Positions 10,041-19,207 of a stretch of 64,000 bases of DNA are shown here, one piece after another. Numbering within the stretch: position 1 is the first letter of the stretch; the number at the start of each line of letters is the position of its first letter. The DNA is from Nitrospinota bacterium (lineage in GTDB: Bacteria > JADFOP01): positions 31,322-95,321 of the forward strand of contig JADFOP010000002.1 of NCBI GenBank assembly GCA_022562795.1, read 5' to 3'. A program made the translations under genes and the position numbers. A model generated the notes under the pieces. The model saw only the letters and a list, made by a program, of their open reading frames with translations, had not been told where the DNA came from and searched no databases.

Positions 10041-11816
10041 TTAGCTTCCGGAAATCGGCCTCTTAGCGGCCCTCTTAAACTTCGCCAACCGGCTCCGGTA
10101 GTATGGTTTATCGGGGGCCTTATTTATGGCATGTTGAATCAGGCGAAGGGCCTCTTTGTACTCTTGGCGCTGGAAGCGAACCTCGGCTAACGTGTCCAGG
10201 AAGATGGGGCTTTCCGGTTTAATCTCCAAGGACCGCTGCGACATCCTTGCGGCCTCGCCTAAGTTTCGCCCTTGAATGGCATATAGCCAGGCAAGCCGAT
10301 TCAACGCCTCAACATGGTTCGGGTCGTGCTTCAGCGCATTCAACAAGGCTTGCGTAGCCCGATTTAATTTTTTCTTCCTATAGAGCAAATGGCCTATGCG
10401 GTAATGGACTTCAGCGTCCTCGGGGTGGCCGGCAACAACCCGCTCCAGAAGCTCAAGGGCATCGGTGCTGCGCCCTTGGGTCTGCAGGCGCTCGGCCACG
10501 CCGACAGAGGCCCGGGGGTTCATGGGCTCTCTCGCCAACACCTCTCTCCAGTGGCGAAGCGCATTGGTCGGCTGAAGCTGAAGACGGTAGAGTTCGGCAA
10601 GCGTCAACCGCAAGGGTACATCGTCGGGCAGGGCGGCGACAGCCTTCTCGAGCGTTGCCATGGCCTTCTTCCGCTTGCCCAACCGAAGGTATATGTCGGC
10701 GGCCGTGCGAAAGGTCTCCAGCCGTCGGGGGTCCTTTGAGGCCACCTCGGCGAAGAGATCGGCAGCCCGTCCACCGTCGCCCGCTTCCAGCATCACCCCG
10801 GCCAGGGCGAGTTTGAACTCAATGTCCTCGGGACGCTTTTTTACCAACGCCTGATACGTTGAGATGGCTTTGCGAAGTTGGCCTTGCCGTTCGTAGAGGG
10901 CGGCCAGTCGGAGGGGAACCTCGGCCTGGTGTGGGTAGAGCTTGCCGAGGCGCTCGTAAATGGCCAAGGCCTGTGCCGACTCTCCAAGCTTTTCATTCAG
11001 TTCGGCCACCGCCAAGAGGAGCGCCTCATCATTGGGGTTCTTTTCCAAAACGCTCCTGTAATGACCTAAGGCCTCTTTGGGACGTCCCTCGATGGCGTAG
11101 AGCTCCGCCAGGCGGCGGCGGACTGCGATGTGTCCTGGAGAGAGCTCGAGGACTCGCTCGTAATAAGATATGGCATCGGACTGTCGACCTTGGACGAAAG
11201 CAACGTTAGCGAGCCCCAAGACCGCTCGTTCACTGCGAGGCTGGGATTGGAAAGCCGTATCGTACAAGCGCCAAGCTCTACCGTAATCCTTCCTTGAGAC
11301 CGCCTCCTCGGCGGCCGCCAGCAGGCCTGGGGGGGGTGTGGAGCTTACCATTGCGGGCCGCGAGCGCGAGAGGGCCCAGCCCCCCGCCAAGAGCAGAAGG
11401 GCGGCGGCCACGGCGATTGGGACGAGCCGTCCCACAGCCTTGGCCCGACGAGACCACCCCAGGGAGACGGGGCGGACGAATCCCTCAGGGCGCTCCATGA
11501 CAACGCGGCCACGCAGGGTGGCGCCGTCCTGGACCGACAGCCACGGCGTATTCAGGGCCCCCTCGACGATGGAGCCGGCAAGCAAGACCAGGCGTTTGCG
11601 GGCGGTTATCGTTCCTTCCAGCCGACCCCGACAAAGAACCTCCCCAACGTCAGCCTCGGCCCGCACAAGACCGGCGGGGCCAACCTCCAGCAAGCCCTCT
11701 GACTCAACCCGGCCCTCGACCGTCCCGTGAACCTGGAAGGTGCCCCGGAAGCGCAACGTGCCTGAGAGGCGGGCTTTGGGGCCGATATATGAGGTGAGGT
11801 GTTTAGGCCGTGTCAT
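10041..11816 (-). CDS. Bactofilin-domain / transmembrane / TPR fusion protein
   Basis: From ATG 11816 (GGAG 7 bases upstream) the protein is 591 aa; a TTG eight codons earlier is less likely. Residues 5-115 form a bactofilin-type right-handed beta-helix with repeated G-x-hydrophobic rungs (GTLRFRGTFQVHGTVEGRVE, GEVLCRGRLEGTI). One transmembrane helix lies at about 131-149 (LVPIAVAAALLLLAGGWAL). Residues 165-585 hold roughly eleven TPR units (for example YGRAWRLYDTAFQSQPRSERAVLGLANV). Bactofilins polymerise as cytoskeletal scaffolds. This arrangement would place the scaffold in the cytoplasm and the TPR array in the periplasm, judging by charge distribution. The exact function is unknown; the domain order is clear. 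Confidence 0.8.
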   Translation of the reverse strand: MTRPKHLTSYIGPKARLSGTLRFRGTFQVHGTVEGRVESEGLLEVGPAGLVRAEADVGEVLCRGRLEGTITARKRLVLLAGSIVEGALNTPWLSVQDGATLRGRVVMERPEGFVRPVSLGWSRRAKAVGRLVPIAVAAALLLLAGGWALSRSRPAMVSSTPPPGLLAAAEEAVSRKDYGRAWRLYDTAFQSQPRSERAVLGLANVAFVQGRQSDAISYYERVLELSPGHIAVRRRLAELYAIEGRPKEALGHYRSVLEKNPNDEALLLAVAELNEKLGESAQALAIYERLGKLYPHQAEVPLRLAALYERQGQLRKAISTYQALVKKRPEDIEFKLALAGVMLEAGDGGRAADLFAEVASKDPRRLETFRTAADIYLRLGKRKKAMATLEKAVAALPDDVPLRLTLAELYRLQLQPTNALRHWREVLAREPMNPRASVGVAERLQTQGRSTDALELLERVVAGHPEDAEVHYRIGHLLYRKKKLNRATQALLNALKHDPNHVEALNRLAWLYAIQGRNLGEAARMSQRSLEIKPESPIFLDTLAEVRFQRQEYKEALRLIQHAINKAPDKPYYRSRLAKFKRAAKRPISGS

Positions 11817-11863
11817 ACACGTCTCCGAGACAAGGGCCAAGGAGCCGACTTAGCGTTCACGAT

Positions 11864-12361
11864 TCAAAGCTTCTGCAGCGTCATGATAAGAGCGTCTTCC
11901 CCGTCTCCGTAGTAACGCGCCCTCCGCCCCTCCACGACGAACCCGTAAGAAGAATAGAGCCGTTGAGCGGCCGTGTTGGTCTCCCTTACTTCGAGGGTGG
12001 CTTCGGTGCAGCCCAGGGCTCGCGCCTCATCGAAGCAGTGGTCCATAAGCTGGCGCGAGATGCCCCCGCGCTGAAAGCGGGGATGGACGGCCAGGGTCGT
12101 CACGTGCATCTCGTCTGCCGCCGTCCAAAAGCCCGCGTATCCGACCACACCGGGGTACCGCCGTCGGTCAACAAGATGGGCCACCACCATCGTGGCCTGC
12201 CTATTGTAGCGAATTTCATGGAGGAAAACCGACCGAGGCCAAGGAGTGGGAAAGAGAGCCTCCTCGATCACCTGAACCTCGTGGAGGTCTCCCCAGGCCA
12301 TGGGGCGAATGTCCACGACGATTGGGCCGGGCTCCTTCGGTAAGGCCAGACTCGCTTCCAC
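11864..12361 (-). CDS. rimI: Ribosomal protein S18 alanine N-acetyltransferase RimI
   Basis: GNAT-family acetyltransferase of 165 aa with a GTG start. It shows typical RimI segments: VIEEALFPTPWPRSVFLHEI, the acetyl-CoA loop LAVHPRFQRGGISRQLMDHC, and the C-terminal EVRETNTAAQRLYSSYGFVVEGRRARYY. The acetyl-CoA loop reads QRGGIS where RGxGIG is usual, a mild deviation. tsaD, which often accompanies rimI, lies 17 kb away here. It starts about 110 bases downstream of the helicase gene and 47 bases before the bactofilin gene. Confidence 0.88.
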   Translation of the reverse strand: MEASLALPKEPGPIVVDIRPMAWGDLHEVQVIEEALFPTPWPRSVFLHEIRYNRQATMVVAHLVDRRRYPGVVGYAGFWTAADEMHVTTLAVHPRFQRGGISRQLMDHCFDEARALGCTEATLEVRETNTAAQRLYSSYGFVVEGRRARYYGDGEDALIMTLQKL

Positions 12362-12473
12362 GCCACCTCCCCTATCAGGGCCTGCCTTCGTCGGTTAGGA
12401 GGGTTATTTCGCAAGTTTATCACAGGAGGAGGCAACGTCAACCGCGGACCGCTGTCTTTGGCCAGGAGAGAGC

Positions 12474-15377
12474 CTAAGGGCGAGCCAGGAGCTGCTCCAG
12501 CTTCCAGTCGACGGGCATTTCCACAACCCCGGCGCCCTTTCGCTCGAAGCGGAGGTGGCCGTGGTTGAGGCCGTGGAGGAAGAGGTCACGGGTCAGGGCC
12601 ACGTCGTCAGTGCAGTAGGATGTAACCAGATCGAGCCGGCCCTCCTTGAACCAGGCGAGGCTCTGGAGGCCGTCGGCCGTCTTGTCCTGGCCAAGGGTGT
12701 GACGGACCAGCTCCGCAAGCGGAAGCCTGAAGCCCAGCCGACGGTAGAGGTCCTGGAGGATGTCGAAGGTGTGGAAGGTCGAGAAATCCAAGGGAGTATA
12801 GACCTTGAGGACCTCGTAGTCGAACTGCACGATGTTGAAGCCAACGACGAGGTCGGCCTTCTTGAGATGGGCGATGAGCTCAGAGGCCTGGTCCTCGTAG
12901 TAGGTGAAGAACTCCTCCTCGGCCGTATCGTAGACCACCCCTACAGCCAAGCGCATGAGGTGCTTGTTCCCCCATCCCCCAACCTCATCGGCTCCGCGCT
13001 GAGTCTCCAGGTCGAAGAACACCAGGCGTGGCTCGGTGTGGGCCTCCTCGGGCTCAGCCACGACCGTGGGGCTCCAGGTATCGTCCTCCTCTTCTGCCAC
13101 AGCCCGCAGCTCCTCGGCCCGGACGAGATCCACCTCCCCCAGGAGGGCCTTAACGATAAGGACCGAAGCTTCCTTGCTTAGGGGCTTATTGCCGCTTCCG
13201 CATTTGGGCGAGTGGATGCACGACGGGCACCCCTCCAGGCAAGGGCACTCCAGCAGGAGCTTAAGGGTGGCTCTAAGGAGCTCCTCGACTTCTTCGTAGA
13301 CCCGTTCGGCGAGGCCCACGCCCCCTTCGTAGCCGTCGTAGATGAAGATGGCCGCCTTGCCCACTTGGGGATGGACGGAGTAGCAGATGCCGCCGATGTC
13401 GTAGCGGTCGCACATAGCAAACAGCGGAAAGAGGGCGATCGCCGCGTGCTCCACGGCGTGGAGCCCGCCCATGAACTCCTGGGTAGGCCCCTCCACGAGC
13501 CTCCGTACCGACTCCTCGATCTCAATCCAAAGGCCCACCGTCTCGAATGTGACCTCGGGCATATCGAGCTCGTGGGTGCTTACGAGCTCCTGGCCTGCGA
13601 TGCGCCTTTTCTCGTAGCCCGTAACTCGTTGAGTTACTTTAAGCCGCCCCCGGTTGACGACGAAATTGCCCACGGGGCGACGGTCGGAGGTGGCCAGAAT
13701 GGTCGTATCCTTCGTCTGGAGCGGCTGGGTGTAGTAGGCGACATCAACGGGCCTGGCGAAAATGTCGCGATTGGCGTGGTCGAGGCGAACGACCTGGTAC
13801 TGGCGTCCTCGGTGGAGGTAGATCGCCCCCTCGTGGCCTTCGCTGTAGGCCCTAGGGCCGGAGACCGTCCCAATGACCTCTTGGGTAGAGTCTTCCAGAA
13901 TGGTAAAGGCCTCACCCGCGGCTCGGATGTTTACGAATCGGTGAGGGCGGCGACGGACGGCATGCCAGCTCCCGTCGGAGACGGCCTTCACAAGCTCCCC
14001 AGCCTGGCCCAACCCCTCTAAGTGCTCGGCCAGGGCTTCGGGAGAGAAGGCCGGATCGTCGTCGCGCAACGGCAACTCGGCTGCTGCGCAGGGCAAGTGG
14101 GCCCGGAGAATCGGGCCATTGGTCGGGTCGAGAACGGCCCGCTCAAACCCCCGCCGGAAGAAATCATCCGGGTGGCGCATGAAATACTGGTCCAAGGCGT
14201 CAGCCTGGGCGACGAGGACGATAAGGCTCTCGCGGTCACCCCGACCCACCCGACCGCCCCGCTGCCAGGTGCTCATGATGGTTCCGGGATAGCCTACCAG
14301 CAAGCAGGCATCGAGCCCCCCGACGTCGATCCCCATCTCGAGGGCGCTGGTGGAGACCACGCCCCAGAGCTCACCGCTGAAGAGCTTCCGCTCAATCTCC
14401 CGCCGTTCCTCAGGTAAAAAACCGGCTCTGTAAGAAGAGATTTTTCGTGCGAGGTCAGGCTCCCGGTCGACGGTCCACATGTGGATGAGCTCGGTGATTT
14501 TGCGGGCCTTTGTAAAAACAATGGTCTTAAGCCCAGCCTTCAGGCAGTCGGCGAAGAGGCGGGCGGCCAGCGTGTACGGGCTCGCCGTGGGATTGATGAA
14601 GAGGAAGTGGCGGACCGAGCGCGGGGCGCCGGTTTCGGCCACCACGGTGAATGGCCTGCCCACGAGGCATTCAACGAGTTCTTTAGGCTCGGCCGTCGTG
14701 GCGCTTGTCGTAATGAACCGCGGGCTCGAGCCGTAGTGGGCGCATATCCGATGAAGTCGCCTAATCACCTGGGCCATGTGGGAGCCGAAGACACCCCGGT
14801 AGGTGTGGAGCTCGTCTATGACGACGAACTGAAGGTCGCGAAAGAAGGCCTCCCAGTTGGCGTGGTGGGCGAGGATCCCGAAGTGGAGCATATCGGGGTT
14901 TGTCATGAGCACCGTCGGCGGAGACGCCGTGATTTTCCTCCTCCGCCAGCCTGGGGTGTCGCCGTCGTATATGGCCGTGGTTACTGCAGGGTTGCCCGGC
15001 ATTGAGGCGACCAGCTCTTCGAAGGCTTGCTGCTGGTCCTGCTCAAGAGCCTTCAGGGGAAAGATATAGAGCGCCTTAGTCGTCTTATCGGCGAGGGCCG
15101 CCTCCAGAACCGGGAGGTTATAGACGAGGGTCTTGCCGCTGGCCGTCGGGGTCACTACTGCCACGTTCCGGCCGGCTCGGACGGCTTCCAGGGCCTCCAC
15201 CTGATGGGTGTAGAGCCGCTCGATGCCAATGTGCGATAGAGCCTCGGAAAGCTCGCGGGGCAGAGGCTCGGACGGCTCAGCGAAGCGGGAAGGCTGGTCG
15301 GCGATGACCTCGTGATGGACTACTTGGTGAGCGTAATCTTCCGAGGTCTCAATGTGATCGAGAAAGCGGGAGAGCAC
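12474..15377 (-). CDS. MrfA-MrfB-like fusion: DEAD/DEAH helicase with DUF1998 and DnaQ-like exonuclease
   Basis: A 967-aa protein. Residues 50-400 form a superfamily 2 helicase with Q-motif LYTHQVEAL, Walker A TPTASGKT (76-83), DELH box (188-191), SATTAEP motif III, and motif VI QRGGRVGRGDRESL. A DUF1998 region with a four-Cys zinc site (CPCLEGCPSCIHSPKC) follows near residues 700-740. Residues 786-967 form a DEDD exonuclease with FFDLET, VVGFNIVQFDYEVL and SYCTDDVAL. In Bacillus these are separate proteins, YprA/MrfA and YprB/MrfB, acting in repair of mitomycin lesions. Here one polypeptide carries both. A DNA-repair role is inferred from the family. Confidence 0.9.
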   Translation of the reverse strand: MLSRFLDHIETSEDYAHQVVHHEVIADQPSRFAEPSEPLPRELSEALSHIGIERLYTHQVEALEAVRAGRNVAVVTPTASGKTLVYNLPVLEAALADKTTKALYIFPLKALEQDQQQAFEELVASMPGNPAVTTAIYDGDTPGWRRRKITASPPTVLMTNPDMLHFGILAHHANWEAFFRDLQFVVIDELHTYRGVFGSHMAQVIRRLHRICAHYGSSPRFITTSATTAEPKELVECLVGRPFTVVAETGAPRSVRHFLFINPTASPYTLAARLFADCLKAGLKTIVFTKARKITELIHMWTVDREPDLARKISSYRAGFLPEERREIERKLFSGELWGVVSTSALEMGIDVGGLDACLLVGYPGTIMSTWQRGGRVGRGDRESLIVLVAQADALDQYFMRHPDDFFRRGFERAVLDPTNGPILRAHLPCAAAELPLRDDDPAFSPEALAEHLEGLGQAGELVKAVSDGSWHAVRRRPHRFVNIRAAGEAFTILEDSTQEVIGTVSGPRAYSEGHEGAIYLHRGRQYQVVRLDHANRDIFARPVDVAYYTQPLQTKDTTILATSDRRPVGNFVVNRGRLKVTQRVTGYEKRRIAGQELVSTHELDMPEVTFETVGLWIEIEESVRRLVEGPTQEFMGGLHAVEHAAIALFPLFAMCDRYDIGGICYSVHPQVGKAAIFIYDGYEGGVGLAERVYEEVEELLRATLKLLLECPCLEGCPSCIHSPKCGSGNKPLSKEASVLIVKALLGEVDLVRAEELRAVAEEEDDTWSPTVVAEPEEAHTEPRLVFFDLETQRGADEVGGWGNKHLMRLAVGVVYDTAEEEFFTYYEDQASELIAHLKKADLVVGFNIVQFDYEVLKVYTPLDFSTFHTFDILQDLYRRLGFRLPLAELVRHTLGQDKTADGLQSLAWFKEGRLDLVTSYCTDDVALTRDLFLHGLNHGHLRFERKGAGVVEMPVDWKLEQLLARP

Positions 15378-15443
15378 GGCCTCATCCCTGGGTTGCGCGG
15401 GGTAGGTGGCGGGGTGAGGCGAAGTAACATAACATCATCTGTC

Positions 15444-15472
15444 ATCTTAAATGCCGACCCCGAAGGTGTCAA
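15444..15472 (-). promoter_or_regulatory. Sigma70-type promoter for the helicase-exonuclease gene
   Basis: On the minus strand TTGACA (15467-15472) is followed after 17 bases by TAAGAT (15444-15449), 67 bases before the start codon at 15377. The -35 is perfect and the -10 matches four of six. Confidence 0.6.
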
Positions 15473-15484
15473 GATACCGACCCC

Positions 15485-15513
15485 TTGACATCCGCAATGG
15501 GAGGAGCCAGCAT
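15485..15513 (+). promoter_or_regulatory. Possible divergent promoter for the DMT transporter gene
   Basis: A perfect TTGACA lies at 15485-15490 with CAGCAT 17 bases on. The -10 is weak. Its -35 and that of the opposing promoter form the small inverted repeat TGTCAAG/CTTGACA. Confidence 0.35.
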
Positions 15514-15554
15514 GAGGGGAGTTGGAGTGGCGTCAGGTGAAGGAGGAGAAACCT

Positions 15555-16490
15555 TTGGCACGCAATCGGGTCGCTATCGCCGAGAGTCCTCGCTTGGGCC
15601 TTGCCAACGTCCTTCCCATGATAGGCCTCTGCTTTCTCTGGGGTGGTTCCTTCATATCTATCAAGGTCTGCCTTCGCGGCATCCCGCCCATGGGGCTGTC
15701 AGCCCTTCGTTTTGCCCTGGTATCGATCTGCCTAGGGCTTTATCTCCACTGGCGGGGGATCGGGCTCTGGTTCGGTCGAGAGAGCTTCCGGTGGCTGGCA
15801 GCCTCCGGCCTTTTGCTGACTATCCAGATGGCAATATTATTCGTTGGGATGCAGTTTACTACGGCGGGGCGGGCCTCAATCCTCCTCAACCTCCAGCCCT
15901 TCTTCGTCCTCCTTGTAGCCCACTTCTTCTTGGACCGCGACTCCTTGACCACCCGCAAAGCCCTGGGAATGACGGTGGCCTTTGTTGGGGTGGTGGTACT
16001 CTTCGCCGACCGCTGGACGGCGGTGGATGTGAGGGGTCTGGTAGGCGACAGCCTGATTGTTTTATCGGCCATGGGGTGGTCGTTGCAGGTCTTCTTGCTG
16101 AAGAGGCCCCTCGCCCATCTGCCGCCGGCCGGAGTGGTCGCCTGGCAGAGCCTTTTCGTGGCTGTGGTAGGGGGCATAGCCGCCCTCGTAGTGGAAGGTT
16201 GGAACGGATACAATATAACCCCCCTCGTGCTGGTCGCTTTCCTCTACCTCTCGTTGGTTGCGGCGGCGTTTTGCTATGTCGTCTACATTCATCTCGTGCA
16301 GCGGACCCTAGCGACCCAGCTCCACAGCTTCGTCTTCCTGACCCCCGTATTCAGCGTGATTGGCGGGGCGATACTGCTGGGAGAGGCGGTAGGCTGGCCC
16401 CTCTTGGTTGGGCTCGCCGGCGTGGCGACAGGGATCATCATCGTCAACACCGGCCTCGCTGTAACCCCTCTTCCGGAGGGGGGCGGCTAG
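15555..16490 (+). CDS. DMT-superfamily (EamA) transporter
   Basis: Inner-membrane protein with about ten transmembrane helices in two EamA repeats. The first repeat begins PMIGLCFLWGGSFISIKVCL and the second about VGDSLIVLSAMGWSLQVFLL. The C-terminal LTPVFSVIGGAILLGEAVGWPLLVGLAGVATGIII is typical of the family, whose members export amino acids, metabolites or drugs; the substrate cannot be told. I choose TTG 15555 (311 aa) because AAGGAGGAG at 15540-15548 sits 6 bases upstream. The frame is open further back to a TTG at 15522. Confidence 0.85.
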   Translation: MARNRVAIAESPRLGLANVLPMIGLCFLWGGSFISIKVCLRGIPPMGLSALRFALVSICLGLYLHWRGIGLWFGRESFRWLAASGLLLTIQMAILFVGMQFTTAGRASILLNLQPFFVLLVAHFFLDRDSLTTRKALGMTVAFVGVVVLFADRWTAVDVRGLVGDSLIVLSAMGWSLQVFLLKRPLAHLPPAGVVAWQSLFVAVVGGIAALVVEGWNGYNITPLVLVAFLYLSLVAAAFCYVVYIHLVQRTLATQLHSFVFLTPVFSVIGGAILLGEAVGWPLLVGLAGVATGIIIVNTGLAVTPLPEGGG

Positions 16491-16498
16491 CCGGGCGC

Positions 16499-16528
16499 TT
16501 GACGTCTTCCGGAGCACCCACCTATAAT
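16499..16528 (+). promoter_or_regulatory. Strong sigma70-type promoter for the small secreted-protein gene
   Basis: TTGACG at 16499-16504 and a perfect TATAAT at 16523-16528 are separated by 18 bases, 58 bases before the TTG start at 16587. Confidence 0.7.
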
Positions 16529-16586
16529 TTAACCTGTCTCTCAAGCACGGTCCGGCAATGGTGCTCTAGGACGTGGAGGACAACTC

Positions 16587-17027
16587 TTGGGCTTCCAACG
16601 AATGCTTCTAGCCGTGGGGCTCCTCGCTCTCCTTCTTTTTGCCCCGGCAGGAGCGCAACAGAGCTCGTTCCCCCGCCCCCCACCCAACACGGTCGAGGAC
16701 CCCGAAATCTTAAAGCGGATGGGACCCTTGGACCAGGTTATCTATCGCAAGGAGGTGGAGGAAGACTATCGCAAGGCGCTAGAGCGCCAAAGGCGGCTGC
16801 GGGAGATGGAATTTCGGGACAACCAGCGCCGAATTGTCAAACGAGAGATCTTGAACGTCCACTGCACCTGGAAGCGGACCGAAGGAAAAACCATCACAAA
16901 GGTTTTCAAGCAGCGCGTTGCTTCTTCCTGCGAAGACGCCATTGCCGAACTGACCAGCGACTTGGGTGGGTCGCTATCGGCCGAATGCACCTGCACGGGG
17001 GCGAGTCCAACCTCAGACACTCCCTGA
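16587..17027 (+). CDS. Small exported protein of unknown function
   Basis: 146 aa from a TTG start, supported by GGAGG at 16575-16579 with 7-base spacing. The first 24 residues are a signal peptide ending in PAGAQQ, so the mature protein is periplasmic or secreted. It contains a charged helical stretch (YRKEVEEDYRKALERQRRLREMEFRDNQRR) and a Cys-bearing C-terminal part (VHCTW, SSCEDA, AECTCTG) that could form two disulfides. I recognise no family. It has its own strong promoter and precedes comF. Confidence 0.65.
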   Translation: MGFQRMLLAVGLLALLLFAPAGAQQSSFPRPPPNTVEDPEILKRMGPLDQVIYRKEVEEDYRKALERQRRLREMEFRDNQRRIVKREILNVHCTWKRTEGKTITKVFKQRVASSCEDAIAELTSDLGGSLSAECTCTGASPTSDTP

Positions 17028-17142
17028 AGGGGCCCTTCCTGCCAACGACGACCAGCCCGCTCCGCACCGTCATATTCCCGGGCAGGCTCACCGATGCCCC
17101 GGCTTCGATGAGGCCCCACGGTCATCAACCTCTTCCGACCTC

Positions 17143-17940
17143 ATGTCCAGCCCCGGCATCCTGAACCCTCTTCTCTACCGTCGCTTGGGGCGGAGCCTTC
17201 GGTGGAGCTCTGTGAGCCTAGGCCGGCTGGTCTCCGATTCCCTCTTTCCTCGGCAGTGCCTTACCTGTGAGTCCTTCCTGTCCGATAGTCCCAACACCTA
17301 TCTCTGCCCAACTTGCGCCGGACAGGTAGCGCGCCTAGACGGCCCGGCCTGCGATACCTGTAGCCAGCCGTTTTGGACCTTCGGAGCCTCCTTCATCGAA
17401 GAGGGAGCCGATTGCGGCCTGTGCCGCACCCATCCCCCTCCTTTCGTAAGGGCGAGGTCCGTCGGCCTTTACAGGGGCCAACTAAAAACCATGATTCTCC
17501 AGATGAAATTCCGGCCCAAGGCTCAAGCCGCCTTCGCTCTGGCGGGCCTTCTCATCGAAGCCTATCCGAGCCTCTTCGGCGAGCTCGTCCCCGATGCGGT
17601 GGTCCCAATTCCTCTTCACACCGAGCGTTTTCTGGAACGAGAGCTCGACCAGGCGACCCTCATGGCCCGCGAACTGGCACGAACAACGGGCTGGCCTCTT
17701 CGGCTCTGGCTTCGGAAGGTGCGACACACCCCACCGCAGAGCCGCCTGAGTCGGGCCGGGCGCCGCGCAAACGTCATGAGAGCATTCGCCCTGGCTCCCC
17801 GGGCCAGGCCCGAGGGCCGGACAGTGCTGTTGATCGACGACGTCCTCACGACCGGAGCGACGGCTCGGGAATCAGCCCGGGTCCTCGTAAGAGCAGGGGC
17901 GAGCGCCGTCTACGTCTACACGGCGGCCCGAGCGGAGTGA
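17143..17940 (+). CDS. ComF-family amidophosphoribosyltransferase-like protein
   Basis: 265 aa from ATG 17143; the open frame extends back to 16966 but that part overlaps the preceding gene out of frame. The N-terminal zinc-finger-like cysteines are CLTCESF, CPTCAGQ, CDTCSQPF and CGLC. The type I phosphoribosyltransferase PRPP loop is VLLIDDVLTTGATARESARVL near the C-terminus, and PQSRLSRAGRRANVMRAF is a ComF signature. The family supports DNA uptake in competent bacteria and is widespread in others, where its role is unclear. No other competence gene lies in the window. Confidence 0.88.
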   Translation: MSSPGILNPLLYRRLGRSLRWSSVSLGRLVSDSLFPRQCLTCESFLSDSPNTYLCPTCAGQVARLDGPACDTCSQPFWTFGASFIEEGADCGLCRTHPPPFVRARSVGLYRGQLKTMILQMKFRPKAQAAFALAGLLIEAYPSLFGELVPDAVVPIPLHTERFLERELDQATLMARELARTTGWPLRLWLRKVRHTPPQSRLSRAGRRANVMRAFALAPRARPEGRTVLLIDDVLTTGATARESARVLVRAGASAVYVYTAARAE

Positions 17941-17952
17941 GGCCAAAAAGCC

Positions 17953-17981
17953 TTGACAAGGCCCAAACCCTATACGAGAAT
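17953..17981 (+). promoter_or_regulatory. Putative promoter of the gap-pgk-tpiA-secG cluster
   Basis: A perfect TTGACA at 17953-17958 is followed after 17 bases by GAGAAT at 17976-17981. Transcription from here would give a leader of about 165 bases before gap, containing the overlapping hairpins at 18049-18087. Confidence 0.5.
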
Positions 17982-18048
17982 ACACCTCGTCGCTCATAGG
18001 TACACGATGGCCGGTCACATGCTCCAAACAACTCATGAAACCCCGGGA

Positions 18049-18087
18049 AGCCGAGGTTTTTGCCTCGGCTGAATTTTCTCTATTCAG
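18049..18087 (+). promoter_or_regulatory. Two overlapping hairpins in the gap leader
   Basis: AGCCGAGG (18049-18056) pairs with CCTCGGCT (18063-18070) across a six-base loop and is followed by GAATTTT. CTGAAT (18069-18074) pairs with ATTCAG (18082-18087). The second stem uses the last two bases of the first, so both cannot form completely. The first may be a terminator for comF or an attenuator ahead of gap. Confidence 0.45.
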
Positions 18088-18107
18088 CGAGGTTGACTCT
18101 CTTTTAA

Positions 18108-19160
<1,053 letters not shown>

Positions 19161-19207
19161 CCCTGAGGACACCCGCATCGCCAGGGAGTGGCCACGGGCC
19201 GTTTCAA

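Noticed and set aside
15467..15490. Inverted repeat TGTCAAG...CTTGACA as a hairpin or operator
   Set aside because: Simplest reading is two divergent -35 boxes facing away from each other.
15485..17164. Long forward open frame (559 codons) across the DMT transporter region
   Set aside because: Pro/Gly/Arg-rich composition typical of a shifted frame; the real frame encodes an obvious EamA protein and the next gene.
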